The notes: generated from the letters alone by a model not told the origin. DNA of 64,000 nucleotides from Pygmaiobacter massiliensis (GCA_022778585.1 JALFTI010000021.1:62001-126000), one strand, 5' to 3'; positions 36,063 through 45,457 are shown, counted from the stretch's first letter. A program made the numbers and translations.

Positions 36063-37658
36063 TTACGCGCCGATGTAATAGGACTGAAACAGCAAAACAG
36101 CGCTGCCTACCGCGAACACAAACGCAATATGCACCATGCGCCATTCGGGCGGGGTTTTTTGCAAACGGGTGCGCTGGGTGTACTGCAGCTGCAGGCTTTT
36201 GCCAATAAGTCCTGCCGCCAGTACCATGCCCCCAAAAAAGGCTGCAAGCAGGTAGCGGGTCTGCACGCCGGTAATCTGCACAAAGGTGTAGGGGGTACTG
36301 GTCAGGTACATGCCGGTGTAGGTAAAGCCGTATAAAAGCGCCGAGGAAAGAAAAAACAAAAAACCGGTACGCCGGGGCTCCAAAGCGGCCTCGTATGCCG
36401 AAAAGGCCGCCGCCAGCAAAAGCACAAGCGGCGCAAAATAACTGACAAACGGTACTGGCATATCCCGCCAGCCAAACACCCCTATGGAAAACAGCTCGCC
36501 CTTGTTTAAATAGATGGAATATACAAAAACAGCTAAATACCGCAGCGGGTTTGACAGGATGAACCGCAGCTGGTCTGCCGGGCGTACCGACGGGTCGTAG
36601 TAGGCGAGGGGTTCGTAGTTGCTGAACCAGGTGGTGTGGGCGGTTTGCAAAAGCCAGGCCGCAGCCGCCACGCCGGCGCAGGCCAAAAACAAGGCTGCCA
36701 GCACCTTTTTACCTGTAAGCTTGTGTTTTCTTAGCGAAATCTCGCCGCAGTTTGGCAAAAACACAAGCGGCGCAAGGGCCAGGTAATTGTATTTGGCGTT
36801 AAACAGAATGCCAAAGCTCACCGCCAGCAAAACAGCTTTGCGGGTATCGAGCCGGTCTGTCAGGCAGATGCCGATAAAAAGCCACTGCAGCCCCAGCAAA
36901 AGGCCGTCGGAACTGGCCGAAGCGGCCATAAAAAGCCCAATGGGCACGCAGCACAGCGCTGTAAAGATGGCGCGAAACCGTGCGGCAAACCGTATGCCCC
37001 AATAGCACAGTAGGGCATAGCACAAAAGGTTTGTTATGCGGCATAAATACAGGCAAACCAAAGCATTTGCACCAAAAAGCCTGCCCAGTGCAATGCCTGC
37101 GGCCTGGGGCAGGTAGGGCAAAAACTGCTGTACCGGGGTGCTTGCATTTTCCGCTTCGGTATTGCCCTCTGCCAGGTGGTCCTGGTAGCGGGCAAAGGCG
37201 TCGGCAATGCTGGTGTCTTCGGTCAGCGGAAAGGCAAAATTGTAGTTGCCCGGAAAGTCCGCCACCAAAAGGTCCACATCTGTGGGAAAGTCTTCGTTTT
37301 GGTCATAGTAAAAGTGGCCGCTGGCAATGGAGTAGGCCCGCAGAAAGTGCATGGTCTCATCCGGCGCCTGCAAAGGCGGGTTTGCAAACACAAAGCCAAG
37401 CCCCGCCACAAACAGCAAAATGGCAGCCTTTAAGGCAAAGTCCTGCCGGATAAAGTGGGCGGTAAGGAAAACAAGCAGGTATAAAACGGAAAAGCCGCCG
37501 CAAACCAATGCGGTGGCCATACCTGCGCTGATGGCCGCAAAACTGTACGCCACCCGCCAATAATAAATAAGACCCACCCCGCACAAAAGCACACAAAACC
37601 ACCCGGCAAGCCAGGCGGCTGCGGGCCTTTTTAAAGCGGTGCGGATTGTTTGTATCAT
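36063..37658 (-). CDS. DUF2142 family membrane protein
   Basis: 531 aa from ATG 37658 (GGGAG upstream). About twelve membrane segments, with a large first outside loop containing FANPPLQAPDETMHFLRAY, the DUF2142 signature with conserved acidic residues, followed by VQQFLPYLPQAAG. DUF2142 proteins occur in polysaccharide loci and are predicted GT-C-type enzymes. It is 46 bp upstream of the second GT-C-like gene, so two candidate glycosyltransferases act in this operon. Confidence 0.85.
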   Translation of the reverse strand: MIQTIRTALKRPAAAWLAGWFCVLLCGVGLIYYWRVAYSFAAISAGMATALVCGGFSVLYLLVFLTAHFIRQDFALKAAILLFVAGLGFVFANPPLQAPDETMHFLRAYSIASGHFYYDQNEDFPTDVDLLVADFPGNYNFAFPLTEDTSIADAFARYQDHLAEGNTEAENASTPVQQFLPYLPQAAGIALGRLFGANALVCLYLCRITNLLCYALLCYWGIRFAARFRAIFTALCCVPIGLFMAASASSDGLLLGLQWLFIGICLTDRLDTRKAVLLAVSFGILFNAKYNYLALAPLVFLPNCGEISLRKHKLTGKKVLAALFLACAGVAAAAWLLQTAHTTWFSNYEPLAYYDPSVRPADQLRFILSNPLRYLAVFVYSIYLNKGELFSIGVFGWRDMPVPFVSYFAPLVLLLAAAFSAYEAALEPRRTGFLFFLSSALLYGFTYTGMYLTSTPYTFVQITGVQTRYLLAAFFGGMVLAAGLIGKSLQLQYTQRTRLQKTPPEWRMVHIAFVFAVGSAVLLFQSYYIGA

Positions 37659-37725
37659 GCCGTTTCTCCCAAAAAGGCCGGCCGGCGGCTTTTGCCCCCG
37701 CCGGCACACCTTTTTATATTTGGTG

Positions 37726-38709
37726 TTACAGGTTGTAAATGTCGGTTTTATAGCTGGAAAGATGCTCTTTCAGCCAGGCAATGGTGTTGGCAAGGCCCTG
37801 CTCAAAGGTGTAGGCGGGGGCCCAGCCGGTCATGCTGCGCAGCTTGGACGCGTCGCCCAAAAGCCGCTGTACCTCGCTTTTTTCCGGGCGCAGCCGCTCT
37901 TGCTCGCAAACAATTTTGGCTTCGGGGTTAATCTGGCGAATCAGCTCACTTGCCAAATCGCCAATCGAAATTTCGCGCCCGGTGGCAATGTTGATCTCCT
38001 GGCCTACCGCCTCTTCACAGTCGGCAATGGCCATAAAACCGGCCGCCGTATCCTTCACATAGTTAAAGTCGCGGGTGGGGGTCAGGCTGCCCAGGTGAAT
38101 TTCCTGTTTGCCGGCCAAAAGCTGGGTAATAATGGTGGGAATAACCGCACGGGCCGACTGGCGCGGGCCGTAGGTGTTAAACGGCCGCACAATGCTTACC
38201 GGCACCGAAAAACTGCGGTAGAAGCTTTCGGCCAGGCGGTCGGCACCAATTTTGGTGGCCGAATAAGGGCTTTGCCCCTGGAACGGATGGTGCTCGTCGA
38301 TGGGGACATACTGGGCGGTGCCGTATACCTCGCTGGTGGAGGTGACCAATACCCGCTGGGTGCCCATGTCCCGGGCGGCCTGCAGCACATTTAAGGTGCC
38401 TTTGATGTTGGTGTCCACATAGCTGTCCGGCGAATGGTAGCTGAACGGAATGGCGATCAGCGCGGCCAGATGATAGACCCGCTCCTGCCCGGCCATGGCG
38501 GTGCGTACCCCGTTGGGGTCGCGAATGTCGCCCATAAAGATCTCGATCTCGCTGCGGATGTCGGCGGGCAGGCTGTCCAGCCAGCCGCAGCTGCCGAAGG
38601 AGTTGTAATAGCAGAAGGCCTTGACCTGCTCGCCTTTGCGGACCAGTTCCTCGGTGAGGTGACTGCCGATAAAGCCGTCGGCGCCGGTTACCATAACGGT
38701 ATGTGCCAT
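37726..38709 (-). CDS. legB: NAD-dependent nucleotide-sugar 4,6-dehydratase LegB
   Basis: 327 aa from ATG 38709. Extended SDR: TGADGFIGSHLTEELV (GxxGxxG) at the N-terminus, catalytic Ser/Thr in TSTSEVYG, and YSATK (YxxxK) near 150. NTYGPRQSARAVIPT is typical of LegB-type dehydratases. It converts GDP- or UDP-N-acetylglucosamine to the 4-keto-6-deoxy sugar, the first committed step of legionaminate synthesis. It is the first gene of the leftward operon, behind a strong promoter. Confidence 0.92.
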   Translation of the reverse strand: MAHTVMVTGADGFIGSHLTEELVRKGEQVKAFCYYNSFGSCGWLDSLPADIRSEIEIFMGDIRDPNGVRTAMAGQERVYHLAALIAIPFSYHSPDSYVDTNIKGTLNVLQAARDMGTQRVLVTSTSEVYGTAQYVPIDEHHPFQGQSPYSATKIGADRLAESFYRSFSVPVSIVRPFNTYGPRQSARAVIPTIITQLLAGKQEIHLGSLTPTRDFNYVKDTAAGFMAIADCEEAVGQEINIATGREISIGDLASELIRQINPEAKIVCEQERLRPEKSEVQRLLGDASKLRSMTGWAPAYTFEQGLANTIAWLKEHLSSYKTDIYNL

Positions 38710-38858
38710 AAAAGTACCACCTATCTTAAAAATCGTTGTGTAAAAAAGCGGGGCGCAGGGCCTTGCCCAATAAAAGGGCAAAGCGCAGCCAGAGTATACA
38801 CCCTGCCGGGCACACAAAACAAAGCTTTTTGTGCAAAAAACACCGCTCTATCAAAAAC

Positions 38859-38887
38859 AGTATAATATACCCGGGCCCTTTTTTCAA
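38859..38887 (-). promoter_or_regulatory. Promoter of the legB operon
   Basis: Minus strand: -35 TTGAAA (38882-38887), 17 bp spacer, -10 TATACT (38859-38864). A second TATACT on the same strand at 38793-38798 could be an alternative -10 but lacks a clear -35. The leader to legB is about 145 bp. Confidence 0.75.
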
Positions 38888-38958
38888 TAAAAACGCCGGA
38901 TTTCTACCCTTATCTTGCTCCGGTTTGCCCAAAGAAAACAGCCAAACCACCGCTAACA

Positions 38959-38993
38959 TTTACAAACAAAGGTGTGGGCGGTATAATACCTTT
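38959..38993 (+). promoter_or_regulatory. Promoter of the MBOAT-flippase operon, divergent from legB
   Basis: -35 TTTACA (38959-38964), 17 bp, -10 TATAAT (38982-38987). AAAGGT (38968-38973) and ACCTTT (38988-38993) form an inverted repeat around the -10 box, a possible operator. The two divergent promoters are about 70 bp apart and could share a regulator. Confidence 0.7.
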
Positions 38994-39106
38994 GTATACA
39001 AACCGACCGGTTTGCCCCAAAAACAACAAAAACGGCCGCTTTTAAAGCGGCACAGCGCTGGCCAAACGGCCGGCCTTTTCAACAAAAACTGCAAGGAGGG
39101 GCGCAG

Positions 39107-40591
39107 ATGGCCCTGAACACACTTTGTTACCTGGCATTTCTTTTGGTGGTGGCGGCAGGTTACTACCTGCTGCCGGGGCGTTTTCAAAAGGGCATTTTGC
39201 TTGTGGCAAGCCTGGGTTTTTACTGGCTTTCCAGTGCAAGGCTTATTTTTGTTATGCTGGCCGGCTGGCTTTTTTGCTGGGCGGCGGGTATTTTTATTGA
39301 AAAACAGCCCAAAACCACAGCCCGCCGGGCAGGTACCGCGGCCGCCATTGGCTTTTTGGTGGGGGTATTGGCGGTATTTAAATATGCAACCTTTTTTGCC
39401 GGCTGGCTGGGGCTTTCGGACCAATTTCAATTGGCTATGCCGCTGGGCATTAGCTTTTACAGCTTTATGGCCATTGGCTACCTGGCCGATGTAGCCGCAA
39501 AAAGGTGCAAAGCGGTGCACAATGGGCTGGACCTTTTGGTGTTTTTGTGCTTTTTTGGCACCGTTTCGTCGGGGCCCATTCTGCGTGCAAACCAGTTTTT
39601 GCCGCAGCTTGCAAGCCCAAAGCGCTTTCAGCCGGAAGGGGCTATGCGCGCGTTTTCCCAAATAGGGCTGGGGCTTTTTTACAAGGTGGCGGTAAGCGAC
39701 CTGCTTGCCGTTTTGGCCAACGCCATTTATGCCGATGTATACCGTTACACCGGCTTAACCTTGTTTTTTGGCAGCCTGTGCTACACCTTCCAGCTGTATT
39801 TCGACTTTGCCGGTTATTCGCTTTTGGCCAAAGGCTCGGCCGAGCTTTTGGGCTTTTCGGTACCGCAAAACTTTAACGCGCCCTATTTTTCCCGCTCTAT
39901 TAAGGAGTTTTGGACCCGCTGGCATATGTCTCTTTCGGGCTGGCTGCGGGACTATGTGTATATTCCGCTGGGCGGAAACCGCAAGGGCAAGGCGCGCAAA
40001 TGGCTGAATTTAATGCTGACCTTTGCAGTGAGCGGCGTGTGGCATGGCGCGGGGCTTTGCTTTTTGGTGTGGGGACTTTTGCACGGCTTTTTGCAGGTGC
40101 TGGGAGAATGGCTTTTGCCGGTACGCAAAGCCCTTTGGCGGGCGGTGCGCATAAACCCCGACGGCCGCTTTGCAAGCTGCGTAAAGTGCCTTTGCACCTT
40201 TTTTATGGTAAACGCGCTGTGGGTGTTTTTCCGCGCCGGTACCTTTAAACAGGCCCTTTGGGTATTGCGCGGGCAGTTTTTGGGGCTTTCGCTGCAAACC
40301 TTCGGCCAGGATATTTGGAACATTCTGCTGACAGACTTTAACCCCAAGCCCATTTTGGCGCTGGGCTTTGTGGCGTTTTTGACCGTAAGCTTTTTGGTGG
40401 CTGTGGCGCTGGACGCTGCCACCCGCTTTCAAAGCAGGGAGGGCCAGATTGGACTTTGGCTTTTGGAGCGCAGGCCTGCCTTGCTGCGCTGGGTTTGGTA
40501 CTATGTGCTGGCCGGGCTCACCTTTGGCGGCTATGTGCTGAATAACGGTTATTTTACCGCAGCCGTAAGCTTTATTTACAATAACTTCTAA
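39107..40591 (+). CDS. MBOAT family O-acyltransferase (AlgI/DltB-like)
   Basis: 494 aa with about eleven membrane segments. The family motifs are RDYVYIPLGGNRKGKARKW and the active-site histidine motif AVSGVWHGAGLCF; EFWTRWHMSLSGWLRDYVY precedes them. MBOAT proteins pass acetyl groups across the membrane to an extracellular partner that esterifies a glycan. ATG 39107 follows AAGGAGGGG. The next gene, 13 bp downstream, is its likely SGNH partner, together forming an O-acetylation unit for the locus's polysaccharide. Confidence 0.92.
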   Translation: MALNTLCYLAFLLVVAAGYYLLPGRFQKGILLVASLGFYWLSSARLIFVMLAGWLFCWAAGIFIEKQPKTTARRAGTAAAIGFLVGVLAVFKYATFFAGWLGLSDQFQLAMPLGISFYSFMAIGYLADVAAKRCKAVHNGLDLLVFLCFFGTVSSGPILRANQFLPQLASPKRFQPEGAMRAFSQIGLGLFYKVAVSDLLAVLANAIYADVYRYTGLTLFFGSLCYTFQLYFDFAGYSLLAKGSAELLGFSVPQNFNAPYFSRSIKEFWTRWHMSLSGWLRDYVYIPLGGNRKGKARKWLNLMLTFAVSGVWHGAGLCFLVWGLLHGFLQVLGEWLLPVRKALWRAVRINPDGRFASCVKCLCTFFMVNALWVFFRAGTFKQALWVLRGQFLGLSLQTFGQDIWNILLTDFNPKPILALGFVAFLTVSFLVAVALDAATRFQSREGQIGLWLLERRPALLRWVWYYVLAGLTFGGYVLNNGYFTAAVSFIYNNF

Positions 40592-40604
40592 GGGGGGCTT
40601 TGCC

Positions 40605-41528
40605 GTGAAAAAACTATTGGTCCGGTTTTCGCTTTTGGCGCTGCCCTTTGTGCTATACGCTGTTTTCTTTTTTGTGTTCGAGCCCTATGACTATTTTGGC
40701 TTAAAAGGCGGGGCTGTCAGTGAAGATTCCATGCTGACGAGGGTGAAAAGTTACCTTTCAGACCCGGCCGATGCCATTTTGCTGGGCGATTCCCGTATGG
40801 CGCATTTTGATATGGACACCGTGAGCGAGCTGCGGGGAGAAAAAACCGCGAACCTGGCGTTTGGCGGAGCCAGCCTGAACGAGCAGGTGGATCTGTTTTG
40901 GCTGGCTTTGGAGGAAAACCCAAACCTTTCTACCTGCTATTTTGAGGTAAGCTTTTACAACCTGCGCCAGGGGGACGAGCGCAACCGCACCGAAGCGATC
41001 CGCACGGTGGTGAAAAACCCGGTAGCCTACCTGTTCAATTTTAACTTTACGGCCGATATGCTGGAACAGGTGATGTACTGGCTGCAGGGTGTGCCCACCG
41101 GCGCAACCCGGGACGAAGGACACTGGACGGAAGAGGACTACCTGGACGAAAACGGCCAGCCGCTTTTGTTTCGCAGAAATTTAATGGAATACGCCGATAC
41201 CATCTATGCCCAGTGCGAAAACTACCAGGTGGACCAGGAAAACCTGGAAAAGGTGCTGGAGATTGCCAGCGTGTGCCAAGAAAACGAAATTGAGCTGATT
41301 TTTGTGTTTCCGCCGGTGGAAGAGAGCATTCACCAGCTGGTGATTGAGCCGCTGGGCATACAGGACGATTTGGCAGAGCTGAAACAAACACTGGCTCAAA
41401 CAGGGGCAGCCATACGGGACTTTGAGTACCAGCCGGAGGCCACCTTTACGGAAGATGAGTTTTACGACGGTTTTCATTTGGATGTGGTGCGGGGGCTGCC
41501 CGAATATACCGAACTTTTGTTTGGCTGA
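40605..41528 (+). CDS. DltD/AlgX-like SGNH partner of the MBOAT acyltransferase
   Basis: 307 aa from GTG 40605 (AGGGGGG upstream). One N-terminal signal-anchor (about 6-26), then an extracellular SGNH-type domain: ILLGDSRMAHFD near 60 (Ser in GDSR), AFGGASLNEQ, and YDGFHLD near 287 with the Asp-x-His pair. This is the fold of proteins that accept acetyl from MBOAT enzymes and transfer it to sugars. Adjacent to and presumably co-translated with the MBOAT gene. Confidence 0.82.
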   Translation: MKKLLVRFSLLALPFVLYAVFFFVFEPYDYFGLKGGAVSEDSMLTRVKSYLSDPADAILLGDSRMAHFDMDTVSELRGEKTANLAFGGASLNEQVDLFWLALEENPNLSTCYFEVSFYNLRQGDERNRTEAIRTVVKNPVAYLFNFNFTADMLEQVMYWLQGVPTGATRDEGHWTEEDYLDENGQPLLFRRNLMEYADTIYAQCENYQVDQENLEKVLEIASVCQENEIELIFVFPPVEESIHQLVIEPLGIQDDLAELKQTLAQTGAAIRDFEYQPEATFTEDEFYDGFHLDVVRGLPEYTELLFG

Positions 41529-41590
41529 TTTGTTTGGCTGAAAAATACGCCGGCCGCCCTGGCCGGGCTTTGGGAAGGAAATAAAACGCC

Positions 41591-42904
41591 ATGGCGCTGG
41601 ATTATTTGATTTTGTACGAACATGTGGTGCGCGAGTACGAAAGCCTTTTGCTTTTGAAGCTGGAACTGGAGCGGCGGGGCCACACGGTGGAAATTCGCCA
41701 GCTTTTGGACCGCAAAAAGCTCAAATATTTTACCTGGCATAAGCCCAGGGTGCTGGTGGCCAGCAACCTGTACGACAACGAAGGGCTGAACAGCCATGTA
41801 TACAACAATGTAGGCCGCTGCCAGAAGGTGGTGAACCTGCACTGGGAGCAGATGCTTTCCGACACACAGGAGGCCGAGCCCTGGTTTAATTTTGCCAATA
41901 ACGCCAAAAAGTGTGTGCAGACCTGCTGGGGCAGCCTGACCCAAAAGCGGCTTTTGGAGCATGGGGTCCCCAAAAAAAATGCGCCGGTGACGGGTGCTGT
42001 GATGATGGATTTTTTGCGGCCGGAATTTGCGGGCTATTTTGAGGACAAAAAGACCCTTTGCCAAAAGTATGGTCTTGACCCCGAAAAGCGGCTGATGCTT
42101 TATATTTCCAGCTTTGGCTATGCCTCTATGGACCAAAAGGAGGTAGAGGAGCTTTCCAAAATGGCCGGCACCGACTTTACCGAATTTGCCCGGGTGAACC
42201 GGCAGTCGATGGCGGAAACGCTGGGCTGGTTTGACCGCTACCTTTCTGCCCACCCGGAGGTGGAGCTGGTTTACCGGCGCCACCCTTCGGAATGGAACAG
42301 CCCCGCCTTAAACGAGCTGGCGCAAAAGCACCCGAATTTTCATGTTATTTTTGCCGATTCGGTCAAGCAGTGGATCGTTGCGGCCGACGACATTTTTATC
42401 TGGATGAGCACCGCCATTGCCGAGGTGTATTTTGCCAAAAAGAACTGCCTTATTTTGCGCCCCGAGCCCATTCCCCACGAATTTGACCCGGTGATTTATG
42501 CGCATGGGCGTTATGTGACCGATTACGAAGGGTTTGAAAATGCGCTTTTGCACCCAAGCGATAGCTTCCCGGTGGATAAACAGCGGATTGAAGGGTATTT
42601 TGATAACGGACAAAAGCCTGCTTATCAGCGCATGTGCGATCTTTTGGAGCAGGTGCTTTTTGAGCCTGCGCGGGACACGCCCTTTGACCAGGACTTTACC
42701 CCGCATTTTAACCTGCTGAAATGTGTGGCGCTTTTTGGGGTACATCTGCTTTTTGCGTTAAAGCTTCCCCCAAAAAAGGTGTTTTTCTTTAACCGTTCTT
42801 TGGCCGACTTTGCCCAAAGAATTTACGGCTATGTGGAAAAGGCCTATATTTCGCCCAAGGAGATTGAGCGGTTAGAGGCGAAGATTCGCCCGTTTGTGAA
42901 TTGA
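41591..42904 (+). CDS. Putative surface-polysaccharide glycosyltransferase (GT-B-like)
   Basis: 437 aa, soluble, no membrane segment until a hydrophobic patch near 380-395 (LLKCVALFGVHLLFALKL). The sequence alternates Rossmann-like segments: DYLILYEHVVREYESLLLLKLELERRGHTVEI and, in the C-terminal half, VELVYRRHPSEW, HVIFADSVKQWIVAADDIFIWMSTAIAEVYF, in which the His and Ser/Thr near the donor site resemble CDP-glycerol- or surface-carbohydrate-type transferases. It lies between the SGNH partner and the flippase. Donor and acceptor unknown; a nonulosonate transferase is an attractive guess. Confidence 0.7.
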   Translation: MALDYLILYEHVVREYESLLLLKLELERRGHTVEIRQLLDRKKLKYFTWHKPRVLVASNLYDNEGLNSHVYNNVGRCQKVVNLHWEQMLSDTQEAEPWFNFANNAKKCVQTCWGSLTQKRLLEHGVPKKNAPVTGAVMMDFLRPEFAGYFEDKKTLCQKYGLDPEKRLMLYISSFGYASMDQKEVEELSKMAGTDFTEFARVNRQSMAETLGWFDRYLSAHPEVELVYRRHPSEWNSPALNELAQKHPNFHVIFADSVKQWIVAADDIFIWMSTAIAEVYFAKKNCLILRPEPIPHEFDPVIYAHGRYVTDYEGFENALLHPSDSFPVDKQRIEGYFDNGQKPAYQRMCDLLEQVLFEPARDTPFDQDFTPHFNLLKCVALFGVHLLFALKLPPKKVFFFNRSLADFAQRIYGYVEKAYISPKEIERLEAKIRPFVN

Positions 42905-42913
42905 GGTGAGGGT

Positions 42914-44161
42914 ATGCCAAAAGCAGAGCAGCTGCGAAGAAATGTGGTGTTTAATACCGCCGGCAACCTTTTGTTTTTTGGCTGCCAGTACCTGACAAGC
43001 CTTTTGGTGGTGTGGCTGGGCGGCTACGAGGACGCAGGCTACCTGGCCACCGCCATGACGGTGGCAAATGTGGCATTAAGCTTTGCCTGCTACGGCATGC
43101 GCACCTACCAGGTGTCGGACCTGGAAGGGGTGTATTCCGACCGCACCTATCTGCAAAGCCGGTATATCACGCTGGTGCTGGCGCTTTTGGCAAGCGCTGT
43201 GTTTGCGCTGGCCAACAGCTATTCTGCTTTGCAGCGGGCCATTATTTTGGTGTACACCGGCTGCCGCCTGGTGGAAGCCTATGTGGATGTATGGCATGGC
43301 TTTTTGCAGAAGGACGAGCGGATGGACCTGGTGGGAATAAGCTTTGGCGCCCGGGGGCTTTTAAGCATCATAACCTTTGCGGGCGGGCTTGTTTTGTGCA
43401 AGGATCTGATGACCACATTGCTTGTTATGCTGGCGGCAAACCTGCTGTATGCCCTTTTGGCCGACCGGCCCCAGGGTGCAAAGCGGGCCCAGTGGCAGAA
43501 GGCGGGCAGCAAAGGGGTCATCAGCCTGCTTTGGGTATGTGCGCCGCTGGCGGCATACAGCTTTTTGAATACCGCCATTGGCAGCGTGCCCAAATATTTT
43601 TGCGAACGGATGCTGGGCACCGTGCAGATGGGCTATTTTAACAGTATTTTTTCTCCCGTGGCCATTATTCAGGTGGGGGCCACCTACCTGTTTGTACCGT
43701 TTATTACCACCTTTGCCAAGCTGTGGAACAAAAAGGATATCCGCGGCTTTTTGAAGGGGGTAGCGGTTTGCGCCGCGCTGCTGTTTGGCCTGTTTTGGCT
43801 GGGCATGGCGGGTGTGGCGCTTTTGGGGCGCTGGGCGCTGGGCATTTTGTATTACACCCGGCCGGAAATTTTAGACTATACCTTTTTGCTTTACCCGCTG
43901 GTGGGGGCCGCCATTGTCACATCGTTTTCGCTCATTTTGTGCCACCTGCTTACCATTATGCGCAGCATGAAAGGCTTAATTATAGGCAATGTGTGCGGCA
44001 TTGCGGCAAGCATTGCAGCAAGCCTTGCTTTTACCGGGCCGCTTGGCCTTACCGGCACGGCGCTGGCAAACCTTTTGGGTGTGACAGCCCAGGCGGCGGT
44101 GCTTTTTGCCTTTTTGGTGGCCGGCTGCCGGAAGGCGGCCAAAGCCGCAGATAAAAACTGA
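42914..44161 (+). CDS. Oligosaccharide flippase (Wzx-type, MOP superfamily)
   Basis: 415 aa with about twelve membrane segments, N-terminal NVVFNTAGNLLFFGCQYLTSLLVVWLGG and the central KYFCERMLGTVQMGYFNSIFSPVAIIQ typical of polysaccharide transporters. ATG 42914 follows GAGGTGAGGG, 9 bp after the previous stop. It should flip the undecaprenyl-linked repeat unit across the membrane. No Wzy polymerase or Wzz is visible, unless one of the GT-C-like proteins fills that role. Confidence 0.88.
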   Translation: MPKAEQLRRNVVFNTAGNLLFFGCQYLTSLLVVWLGGYEDAGYLATAMTVANVALSFACYGMRTYQVSDLEGVYSDRTYLQSRYITLVLALLASAVFALANSYSALQRAIILVYTGCRLVEAYVDVWHGFLQKDERMDLVGISFGARGLLSIITFAGGLVLCKDLMTTLLVMLAANLLYALLADRPQGAKRAQWQKAGSKGVISLLWVCAPLAAYSFLNTAIGSVPKYFCERMLGTVQMGYFNSIFSPVAIIQVGATYLFVPFITTFAKLWNKKDIRGFLKGVAVCAALLFGLFWLGMAGVALLGRWALGILYYTRPEILDYTFLLYPLVGAAIVTSFSLILCHLLTIMRSMKGLIIGNVCGIAASIAASLAFTGPLGLTGTALANLLGVTAQAAVLFAFLVAGCRKAAKAADKN

Positions 44162-44222
44162 AGGCAAAGCACCCGTTTGGGTTGGCGGGCGTTTTGCCGC
44201 GCCCATTTTGCCAAATGGTGTC

Positions 44223-44251
44223 TTTCCATTTGGCTGTGGGTATGGTATACT
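44223..44251 (+). promoter_or_regulatory. Promoter of the amidotransferase gene
   Basis: -35 TTTCCA (44223-44228), 17 bp, -10 TATACT (44246-44251) preceded by TGG (extended -10). Confidence 0.65.
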
Positions 44252-44317
44252 ACAAAGACAAAACAGGCAAAAATACCACAACAGCATTGCTTAGAAAATA
44301 AAAGGAGTGTGACAGCC

Positions 44318-45436
44318 ATGAAATACTGCAAGCGCTGCACCATGCCGGACACCCGTCCGGGCATCAGCTTCAATGAAGAGGGCATCTGCTCGGCCTGCCA
44401 GCATTACGAGCACCGCAAACAGGTGGACTGGGACAAACGGTTTGAAGAATTTAAGGCCTTGTGCGACAAATACCGCGGCAGCAACGGCCCCGGCGGCTAC
44501 GACTGCGCGGTGGCCGTTTCGGGCGGCAAGGACAGCCATTTCCAGGTGTATATGCTCAAAGAGGTTATGGGCATGAACCCTATCCTGTTCTCGGTGGAGG
44601 ACAATTTCCCCATGACCGAGGCCGGCGTGCATAACCTGAAAAATATCTCCGAAGCCTTCGGCTGCACCATCATTAGCTGCAAGCCCAACATTAAGGTGCA
44701 GAAGGTGCTGATGCGCAAGTTTTTTGAAAAGTACGGCAAGCCCACCTGGTATGTGGACCGGCTGATCTACACCTTCCCGCTGCATATGGCAGCCAAGTTC
44801 AATACCCCCATGCTGTGCTACGGCGAAAATGTCAGCTTTGAATACGGCGGCGTGGGCGATGTGGAAACCTATTCTGCCATGGACCAGGTAAACAACGGCG
44901 TGGCTGTTGGGGTGGATATGTCGGAACTGGTAGGGGACGGCGTGACCGAAAAGGACCTTTCCCTTACCCTGGCCCCGGACGCCGAGGAGCTGAAGAAGCT
45001 GGACCCGTTCTATATGAGCTATTTTGTGCCCTGGAACAGCTACAAAAATTACCAGATCGCTAAGCGTTATGGTTTCCATGACCTTTCCAACGAGTGGGAC
45101 CGCACCCACCATGCCGAGAATTTTGACCAGATTGATTCCCGTGCATACCTGGTGCATTCGTGGCTGAAATATCCCAAATTTGGCCACGCTGCGGCCACCG
45201 ATTACACCGCCCGCTATATTCGCTACGGGCTTATGACAAGGGAAGAGGCTATTCCCATTATTAAAGAGCGGGATGGTCATCTGGACCAGAAGTGCGTGGA
45301 AGATTTCTGCCGGTTCTGCGGCTATACCGAGTCGGAATTTTGGGCCATTATGGACAAGTTCTATAACCGGGACCTGTTCAAAAAGGACGAATATGACCGC
45401 TGGGTACTGAAAGAGCCCATTTGGGAAGAAAAATAA
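44318..45436 (+). CDS. N-acetyl sugar amidotransferase (WbpG/PseA family)
   Basis: 372 aa from ATG 44318 (AAAGGAG upstream). N-terminal zinc module CKRCTMPDTRPG...CSACQHYE, then the PP-loop ATP-binding motif VAVSGGKDSHF near 65 and the ADxxNNG-like region AMDQVNNGVAVGV. These enzymes turn N-acetyl into acetamidino groups on sugars such as Leg/Pse derivatives, using ammonia from HisH/HisF-like partners. It stands alone with its own promoter and terminator at the end of the glycan locus. No glutaminase partner occurs in the window. Confidence 0.88.
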   Translation: MKYCKRCTMPDTRPGISFNEEGICSACQHYEHRKQVDWDKRFEEFKALCDKYRGSNGPGGYDCAVAVSGGKDSHFQVYMLKEVMGMNPILFSVEDNFPMTEAGVHNLKNISEAFGCTIISCKPNIKVQKVLMRKFFEKYGKPTWYVDRLIYTFPLHMAAKFNTPMLCYGENVSFEYGGVGDVETYSAMDQVNNGVAVGVDMSELVGDGVTEKDLSLTLAPDAEELKKLDPFYMSYFVPWNSYKNYQIAKRYGFHDLSNEWDRTHHAENFDQIDSRAYLVHSWLKYPKFGHAAATDYTARYIRYGLMTREEAIPIIKERDGHLDQKCVEDFCRFCGYTESEFWAIMDKFYNRDLFKKDEYDRWVLKEPIWEEK

Positions 45437-45457
45437 AAAGCGGCAAAGATTTGTGCG

